A DNA stretch of 10,560 nt from Actinomycetales bacterium (lineage in GTDB: Bacteria; Actinomycetota; Actinomycetes; Actinomycetales; Actinomycetaceae), in assembly GCA_012513625.1 (NCBI GenBank), contig JAAZBW010000352.1, positions 1-10,560 on the forward strand. Direction: 5' to 3'. Shown here piece after piece: positions 1 to 4,279 of the stretch. The notes below the pieces were generated by a model. It did not search any database, had not been told where the DNA came from, and saw nothing but the letters and a program-made list of their open reading frames with translations. Position numbers and translations under genes: made by a program. Numbering within the stretch: the stretch's first letter is position 1; each line of letters opens with the position of its first letter.

Positions 1-499
1 AGAGGTCTGCCACCATGAGGCCGATCGGCCAGAGCATGCCGGCGGAGGTGTCGTCCTGGACGAGCTCGCCGTCGAGCCAGGTGCGGATTCGGATCCCGTC
101 CTCGCGGAGTTGGGAGGTCTGGATCAGGTCCGGGCCCACGGCGGAGAAGCCGTCGCCGGACTTGGAGCGCACGTTCGAGCCCCTGTCCGCCACGCGCATG
201 TCATGGAGGCCGAGGTCGTTGCCGGCGGTGATCCAGCCGATGTGCTTCCAGCCGTCCTCGGGGGAGACGTCCTTCGCGGTGGAGCCGATCACGGCCACGA
301 TCTCTCCCTCGAAGCCGAGGAGCTCGGTTCCCTCGGGGCGGACCACCTCGCCCGAGCCGATGAGTGAGGTGGAGGCCTTCAGGAAGTAGGAGGGGTTCGC
401 CGGGATGCGGCCACGCTGCTCGGCGCGCGAGCGGTAGCTCAGGTGGACCGCCACGATCTTTCCCGGCCGGTGTCCGAGAGTGGTGGTGATGACGTCCAT
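1..499 (-). CDS. Fumarylacetoacetate hydrolase (FAH) family protein, 3' end cut by window edge
   Basis: The minus-strand frame is open from an ATG at 499-497 to the window edge and gives the first 166 residues. Visible family features: an N-terminal KIVAVHLSYRSRA segment (14-26), then a proline/Phe-Leu-Lys stretch (31-41), GFEGEIVAVIG (62-72) whose E64 and E66 sit where the family has its metal-binding acidic pair, GND (93-95), and K113 followed by a Gly-Pro at 122-123. FAH-fold enzymes use a divalent metal to cleave C-C bonds of, or isomerise or decarboxylate, diketo acids late in aromatic catabolism (FAH, HpaG-type isomerase/decarboxylase). The start is supported by a purine-rich GAGAAGGGA about 9 bases upstream. 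It is divergent from an aldehyde dehydrogenase, which fits a catabolic cluster. Family call is firm; substrate is not known. The C-terminal part lies outside the window. Confidence 0.88.
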   Translation of the reverse strand, partial: MDVITTTLGHRPGKIVAVHLSYRSRAEQRGRIPANPSYFLKASTSLIGSGEVVRPEGTELLGFEGEIVAVIGSTAKDVSPEDGWKHIGWITAGNDLGLHDMRVADRGSNVRSKSGDGFSAVGPDLIQTSQLREDGIRIRTWLDGELVQDDTSAGMLWPIGLMVADL

Positions 500-513
500 G
501 CCTGGAGGGTCCC

Positions 514-529
514 TTCTCGTCGTCGAGAA
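514..529 (-). repeat. Inverted repeat overlapping the FAH-gene Shine-Dalgarno region
   Basis: TTCTCG at 514-519 and CGAGAA at 524-529 are perfect inverted arms around a 4-base loop. On the minus-strand transcript the second arm runs straight into the GAGAAGGGA ribosome binding site of the FAH gene. It could be an RNA hairpin that limits ribosome access or a protein binding site in DNA. The symmetry is seen; the function is inferred. Confidence 0.4.
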
Positions 530-552
530 TCGTAGATGAAAGGATATACGAT
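529..552. promoter_or_regulatory. Putative operator: ATCGTA / TACGAT inverted repeat
   Basis: ATCGTA (529-534) and TACGAT (547-552) form an inverted repeat with a 12-base spacer in the divergent FAH/aldehyde dehydrogenase region. The right arm is part of GATATACGAT (543-552), repeated exactly at 682-691. AT-rich GTATA-type half-sites are usual for GntR-family repressors of catabolic operons, but the regulator is not in the window, so its family is only a guess. Confidence 0.4.
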
Positions 553-564
553 CTGGTGTGCTTC

Positions 565-593
565 AGTGTGGAGGGCGCCAGAGAACCTGTCAA
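565..593 (-). promoter_or_regulatory. Candidate sigma-A-type promoter for the FAH-family gene
   Basis: Read on the minus strand, a perfect TTGACA -35 box (plus-strand 593-588) is followed after 17 bases by CACACT (570-565), a weak -10 that keeps the second and last bases of TATAAT. It would start transcription near 558, leaving a leader of about 60 bases that contains the ATCGTA/TACGAT inverted repeat. The -35 box is convincing; the -10 is weak. Confidence 0.4.
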
Positions 594-602
594 TAGTATT
601 GA
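590..602. promoter_or_regulatory. Perfect 13-bp palindrome, putative operator
   Basis: TCAATAGTATTGA is a perfect inverted repeat around a central G. It overlaps the TTGACA box of the candidate leftward promoter, so a bound protein would block polymerase there. It is AT-rich within a very GC-rich region, which makes chance less likely. Confidence 0.45.
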
Positions 603-660
603 TGGCCCTATTTTTCTCGCCGTGGGGCGCAGCTCAATGCGGCGCGGCTCGCGTCCAGCC

Positions 661-691
661 TTGCCTCAGGGTGGGGCGAATGATATACGAT
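661..691 (+). promoter_or_regulatory. Candidate promoter of the aldehyde dehydrogenase gene with overlapping operator-like repeat
   Basis: TTGCCT (661-666), a 17-base spacer and TATACG (684-689) form a plausible vegetative promoter; each box matches 4 of 6 consensus bases. The -10 lies inside the second copy of GATATACGAT (682-691), and the wider 679-692 segment is a partial palindrome. A repressor bound there would cover the -10 box. The resulting leader of about 77 bases contains a small CCAGG-CGTC-CCTGG hairpin at 729-742 and ends in the GAGGT ribosome binding site (764-768). Confidence 0.45.
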
Positions 692-772
692 TAGCCCTAC
701 GGATCGCCGGGCCGTGCCACACTGCTCGCCAGGCGTCCCTGGGTTCATATCTTCCAACGACGCGAGGTAGCC

Positions 773-2260
773 ATGTCTGCACACTCCCGGTCCGATCTTG
801 TCCGCCGCGCCCTCGAGCTCGCGGGCACGCAGCTCTACATCGGCGGGGAGTGGCGTGACTCCTCGGACGGCTCCACATTCGAGGTGGTGAACCCCGCCAC
901 CGGGGAGGTGCTCTCCACCATTGCGAGCGCCACTCCCGAGGACGGGATGGCGGCGCTCGCCTCCGCCGCAGACGCCCAGGAGGCCTGGGCCGCCACTCCG
1001 GCCCGCACACGCTCCAACCTGCTGCGCGCCGCCTTCGACCGGGTGATCGAGCTCACCGAGGAGTTCGCCACCCTCATGACCCTGGAGATGGGCAAGCCGC
1101 TGGCCGAGGCCCGCGGTGAGGTCGCCTACGGCGCTGAATTCCTCCGCTGGTTCTCCGAGGAGGCCACCCGCATCAACGGCCGCTACACCTCCTCCCCGGA
1201 GGGCCACCTCCGCATCCTGACCGTACGCCGCCCCGTGGGGCCGGCACTGTTCATCACGCCGTGGAACTTCCCGCTCGCCATGGCCACGCGCAAGGCGGCG
1301 CCGGCCATGGCAGCGGGGTGCACCTCGATCATCAAGCCTGCCGCGCTCACCCCCCTCACCTCGATGGCGTTCGTGCGAGTGCTGCACGAGGTGGGTGTTC
1401 CTGGCGGAGTGGTCAACATCATCCCGGCCAGGAGTGCGCAGGCGGTGACCGGACCGATGATCCAGGACCGCCGCCTCCGCAAACTCTCCTTCACCGGCTC
1501 CACCCCCGTGGGGATGGCACTCCAGCGGGAGTGCGCGGACAACCTGGTGCGCACCTCCATGGAACTTGGCGGATGCGCGCCGTTCATCGTGTTCGAGGAC
1601 GCGGACCTGGACCGCGCGGTCGAGGCCGCCCAGGCCACCAAGATGCGCAACATGGGCGAGGCCTGCAACGCGGCCAACTCCTTCTATGTGCACGAGTCGG
1701 TGGCGGACGAGTTCGCCCGGAAGTTCGCGGACCGCCTCGCCGCCCTCCGGGTGGGCGATGGGCTCGACGACGAAACCCAGGTTGGTCCGCTCGTCTCGCC
1801 CTCGCAGCGGGACGAGGTGGCGCAGATGGTGGAGGACGCCGTGGCCGCCGGTGCCGAGGTGCTCACCGGCGGGCGGGCCGGAGAGGGGCCTGGCTACTTC
1901 TACCTCCCCACCGTGCTCACGAACGTGCAGCCGGACGCGGCGATCGTGACCAACGAGATCTTCGGGCCGGTGGCACCCGTGACCTCCTTCTCCACCGAGG
2001 AGGAGGTGATCGCCCGCGTGAACCGCTCGGAGTTCGGGCTCGCCGGCTACGTGCACACCTCGGACATGGCGCGGGTGCTACGTCTCACCGAGAAGCTGGA
2101 GGTGGGGATGCTTGGCGTCAATTCGGGCACCATCTCCAACGCAGCGGCGCCGTTCGGCGGCCGGAAGCACTCGGGAATGGGTCACGAGGGTGGCAGCGAG
2201 GGGATCGAGGACTACCTCGAGCTCATGTACGTCGGATTCACGGACCCGTTCGCCATGTGA
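773..2260 (+). CDS. NAD(P)-dependent aldehyde dehydrogenase, succinate-semialdehyde dehydrogenase type
   Basis: This 495-residue protein has the full aldehyde dehydrogenase layout. The oxyanion-hole Asn is N165 in PWNFP, the cofactor lysine K188 in KPA, the nucleotide-fold turn FTGST (240-244), the general base E264 in MELGG, the nucleophile C298 in GEAC, and E395 of the late EIFGP motif. Length and motif spacing match the succinate-semialdehyde/glutarate-semialdehyde group, which oxidises a semialdehyde to a dicarboxylate that can enter the TCA cycle; HpaE-like semialdehydes are an alternative. The ATG at 773 follows GAGGT by 4 bases and places the usual YIGGEW strand near residue 22. The position after MELGG is Cys (C268) rather than the more frequent Asn or Lys. 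The gene is divergent from an FAH-family gene and precedes a transporter, so it probably serves the same catabolic route. Enzyme class is sure; exact substrate and NAD/NADP preference are not. Confidence 0.93.
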   Translation: MSAHSRSDLVRRALELAGTQLYIGGEWRDSSDGSTFEVVNPATGEVLSTIASATPEDGMAALASAADAQEAWAATPARTRSNLLRAAFDRVIELTEEFATLMTLEMGKPLAEARGEVAYGAEFLRWFSEEATRINGRYTSSPEGHLRILTVRRPVGPALFITPWNFPLAMATRKAAPAMAAGCTSIIKPAALTPLTSMAFVRVLHEVGVPGGVVNIIPARSAQAVTGPMIQDRRLRKLSFTGSTPVGMALQRECADNLVRTSMELGGCAPFIVFEDADLDRAVEAAQATKMRNMGEACNAANSFYVHESVADEFARKFADRLAALRVGDGLDDETQVGPLVSPSQRDEVAQMVEDAVAAGAEVLTGGRAGEGPGYFYLPTVLTNVQPDAAIVTNEIFGPVAPVTSFSTEEEVIARVNRSEFGLAGYVHTSDMARVLRLTEKLEVGMLGVNSGTISNAAAPFGGRKHSGMGHEGGSEGIEDYLELMYVGFTDPFAM

Positions 2261-2261
2261 C

Positions 2262-2280
2262 CTCCGGCAACCGGCCGGAG
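2262..2280 (+). terminator. Short hairpin just after the aldehyde dehydrogenase stop
   Basis: CTCCGG (2262-2267) and CCGGAG (2275-2280) form a perfect 6-bp stem with a 7-base loop, starting 2 bases past the stop codon. No T-run follows, so it is at best a weak or partial terminator, or a 3' stabilising hairpin. Confidence 0.3.
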
Positions 2281-2460
2281 TCGGCGTCACCGGATCTTCG
2301 CCCTCTCTTCACGATCTGTGCAATTTCGTGGCAACCGCCACTGATCCCATCTATGGGTAGAGCAGAATCCTTGGAACGGCACACCGCCCCCCAAGGTGCG
2401 GCGGCCAGTTCCGTGGGTGTCGCGCATCGACGCGTTGGCCTTCGACTGAAAGGGAGCGCA
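2281..2460 (+). promoter_or_regulatory. Spacer upstream of the transporter gene with weak promoter candidate
   Basis: This gene-free stretch holds an imperfectly spaced promoter candidate, TGGCAA (2329-2334) with TATGGG (2352-2357) at 17 bases, and a small inverted repeat GTGGC-AACC-GCCAC (2328-2341) overlapping it. It ends in an AAAGGGAG ribosome binding site (2449-2456) before the transporter ATG at 2461. The 200-base gap from the previous stop suggests the transporter may have its own promoter, but both boxes are poor matches. Confidence 0.25.
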
Positions 2461-3942
2461 ATGACTGATAACCGCTCAGACGGACCTTCCGAGTTTTCGG
2501 ACGGATTCTCGGAACTCGCGGAAGCAACAATCACGGAGGTTCCGGGGACAGATGACCTCGTTGCTCCGTCCACCTCGCCCGCGGGCGGCATCTCGTATGT
2601 AGATGCGGACGAGGAGGATGGCAACTACGTAGATCCCGAGCTGAAGCGGGGCCGTAACCTGGCCGTCGCGGCGCTGGGAGCCTCGCAGGCGATTGACAAC
2701 TCCGAGGGTGGAGTGGTCAACACGGTGTTCCCACTCCTTATCGAGGCGTTCGGAATCGACCGCGGCGCGCTCGGTATCATCTCCTCGATCTCGAAGTTCG
2801 CACGCGGCATCCTTGGTCCCACGTGGGCCATGCTCGCCGACCGGTTCGGCAAGAAGCGCGTGCTCTTCATCGTCACCGGTGTGTGGGGACTCTGGACGGT
2901 CGCCACCGGCTTCGCCCCGGACTACACCTGGTTCCTGATCCTCTACTCAATCGCCGTCTGCGGCACGGTCGCCTCGGAGCCGATCCTCAACGGCCTGATG
3001 GGCGACCTGTTCGGCCGCAATGAACGCGGCCGGGCCTTCGGCCTCGTCCGCGGTATCGGCACGGGTGTGGGCATGATCCTCACCCCGGCGATCGCCCTGT
3101 TCGGCTCCGAGGCCTTCCGCAATACAGAGACCGGTGTGCACGATGGATGGCGCTACGCCATGTGGACCATGGGCGCACTCTCCCTCCTCTCCGGCCTTCT
3201 CATCCTCCTGTGGGTGAAGGAGCCCGCACGCTCCGGCAAGAAGGTCGCCGATGATCCGGATTCCGGCGTGTTCAAGCTCTCGGACGGGTTCAAGCTGTTC
3301 AAGATTCCCACCGTGGTGCTCATCGCCATCATGCTCCCGCTGGTCACCTCCATGGTGCTGTTCGCCTTCATGCAGACCTACTGGGTCCAGATCAATGGCT
3401 TCACGGTTCCGGAGGCAGGCTTCCTGTACGTGGCGTTCTCCGGTGGGTCCGTGATCGGTTCGATCCTCGGCGGACTCACGGCAGACGTGATGGTGCGCAG
3501 GTTCGGCCACAAGGGCCGGATCGCGATGATGCAGCTCTACCTGATCTCGTTCGCAGCGATCACGTTCGTCACGTTCTACTTCACGAACTGGGGCACCAGC
3601 CTCATCTACTGGGTCCTCGTGTTCCTGACCGGACTGATCTTCCCCATCGGCTTCTCCGCCTGTGTGCTCCCCATGGTCTCCACCGTGGTTCCCACCCAGC
3701 TGAACGCCACCGGCTTCGCGATGCTGTTCTCCCTCGTCCAGGGCCTCATCACCGCAGTCATGACGATCGCCGTGGGCTTCATCTCGGAGACGGACCTCGG
3801 GTTCGCGAACACCATCGCGATCTTCGTGTCCGGCGCCTACGCAGTGAACGCCGTCTACTGGTTCGTGTTCTACAAGGTCTACCCGAAGGACGTCGCGCGC
3901 CAGAAGGAGCGCACCGCCCAGGTGGCCGCCGGCACCTTCTAG
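2461..3942 (+). CDS. Major facilitator superfamily transporter with acidic N-terminal tail
   Basis: The 493-residue protein begins with about 60 soluble residues, 16 acidic and only one basic, followed by hydrophobic segments consistent with about 12 membrane helices. The loop between helices 2 and 3 has the MFS signature ADRFGKKR (126-133), and a degenerate second copy (ADVMVRRFGHKGR, 341-353) marks the second half, as expected from the internal duplication. A central loop of roughly 252-280 is charged. Acidic residues D79 and E82 in the first helix could take part in proton coupling; that is inference. The ATG at 2461 is chosen because AAAGGGAG lies 4 bases upstream and the frame upstream runs through the dehydrogenase gene. 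Placement after the dehydrogenase and before a strong terminator suggests it imports the substrate of the catabolic locus, perhaps an aromatic or dicarboxylic acid. Family is sure; substrate unknown. Confidence 0.92.
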   Translation: MTDNRSDGPSEFSDGFSELAEATITEVPGTDDLVAPSTSPAGGISYVDADEEDGNYVDPELKRGRNLAVAALGASQAIDNSEGGVVNTVFPLLIEAFGIDRGALGIISSISKFARGILGPTWAMLADRFGKKRVLFIVTGVWGLWTVATGFAPDYTWFLILYSIAVCGTVASEPILNGLMGDLFGRNERGRAFGLVRGIGTGVGMILTPAIALFGSEAFRNTETGVHDGWRYAMWTMGALSLLSGLLILLWVKEPARSGKKVADDPDSGVFKLSDGFKLFKIPTVVLIAIMLPLVTSMVLFAFMQTYWVQINGFTVPEAGFLYVAFSGGSVIGSILGGLTADVMVRRFGHKGRIAMMQLYLISFAAITFVTFYFTNWGTSLIYWVLVFLTGLIFPIGFSACVLPMVSTVVPTQLNATGFAMLFSLVQGLITAVMTIAVGFISETDLGFANTIAIFVSGAYAVNAVYWFVFYKVYPKDVARQKERTAQVAAGTF

Positions 3943-3977
3943 GAGCCGGGCGAGAGACCGCCCAGAATCACAAACGC

Positions 3978-4010
3978 CTCGGCCCCCGGGATTGTCTCCC
4001 GGGGGCCGAG
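3978..4010 (+). terminator. Strong GC-rich hairpin terminator after the transporter gene
   Basis: CTCGGCCCCCGGG (3978-3990) pairs perfectly with CCCGGGGGCCGAG (3998-4010) across a 7-base loop ATTGTCT: a 13-bp stem without mismatch, 35 bases after the stop. It is followed by TGCCTTTACA, a short and interrupted T-run, common for actinobacterial terminators. It separates the catabolic locus from the ileS leader. Confidence 0.85.
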
Positions 4011-4022
4011 TGCCTTTACACT
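3992..4022 (+). promoter_or_regulatory. Candidate ileS promoter lying on the terminator hairpin
   Basis: TTGTCT (3992-3997, the terminator loop) and TACACT (4017-4022) resemble -35 and -10 boxes, each with 4 of 6 consensus matches, but the spacer is 19 bases, longer than ideal. Transcription would then begin near 4029, just before the first paired element of the T-box leader. This fits the layout, because the leader has little room for another promoter. Confidence 0.35.
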
Positions 4023-4028
4023 GGCCGT

Positions 4029-4279
4029 ACAGGCTTTGACCCGGCGATCACCGGTGAGCCTCCGGAGGAACAGTGGGCGCGCCCACCCAGTAGAACCGGA
4101 CGGGTACGCCCGTCACAGCGTCCATGAGTGGCCCGCCACAGGACCCAGCCGGGAGACCGGCGGGGTGCGGCGGCGGGCAACCGAGGTGGTACCGCGGCGC
4201 GGACCGGACCCGGGAGACCGGGCGAGGGCCGCCGTCGTCCTCGGAAGGACTGACCCTTCCGACGCCAGGAGACCACCCG
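4029..4279 (+). promoter_or_regulatory. ileS T-box riboswitch, translational type with ultrashort Stem I
   Basis: The leader senses the charging state of tRNA-Ile. AGGTGGTACCGCG (4184-4196) matches the T-box consensus; TGGT (4187-4190) would pair with the ACCA end of uncharged tRNA-Ile, whose discriminator base is A. The specifier is ATC (4047-4049), an Ile codon, followed by the usual purine, inside GATCACCGG. A very short distal hairpin CCTCCGGAGG (4059-4068) replaces the long Stem I of Firmicutes leaders. Further hairpins: GTGGG-CGCG-CCCAC (4073-4086), GACGGG-TACG-CCCGTC (4099-4114) and GCCGG-GAGA-CCGGC (4148-4161). No terminator with a T-run lies between the T-box and the start codon. Instead the Shine-Dalgarno AGGAG (4267-4271) can pair with upstream GTC-G-TCCT (4234-4241). 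This is the arrangement of actinobacterial ileS leaders that act on translation. Start and end of the RNA are estimates. Confidence 0.93.
4149..4221 (+). repeat. Direct repeat of CCGGGAGACCGG flanking the T-box
   Basis: The 12-mer CCGGGAGACCGG occurs at 4149-4160 and again at 4210-4221, on either side of the T-box sequence. Each copy folds into a hairpin capped by GAGA, a GNRA-type tetraloop: GCCGG/CCGGC in the first, CCCGG/CCGGG in the second. Such loops often dock into RNA receptors, but no receptor is identified here. Confidence 0.6.

Noticed and set aside
556..858. Small plus-strand frame in the divergent region running into the dehydrogenase
   Set aside because: It overlaps promoter and operator elements and the real gene start in another frame, has no clear ribosome binding site, and shows no known motif.
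608..2056. Long minus-strand open frame opposite the aldehyde dehydrogenase
   Set aside because: It is an antisense shadow of a well-supported gene in high-GC DNA. Its translation is rich in His, Gly, Arg and Glu with no domain signature.
1261..2460. Upstream extension of the transporter frame
   Set aside because: The frame is open through the dehydrogenase gene only because of GC bias. The ATG at 2461 has a good ribosome binding site, and the upstream peptide is Arg/Gly-rich nonsense.
4124..4279. Upstream extension of the ileS frame
   Set aside because: This segment is the T-box leader RNA; family N-termini begin near the ATG at 4280, which has a proper Shine-Dalgarno sequence.
4029..4279. 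T-box region considered as a tRNA or small RNA gene
   Set aside because: No cloverleaf is present. The specifier, T-box consensus and position before ileS identify it as a cis-acting leader.
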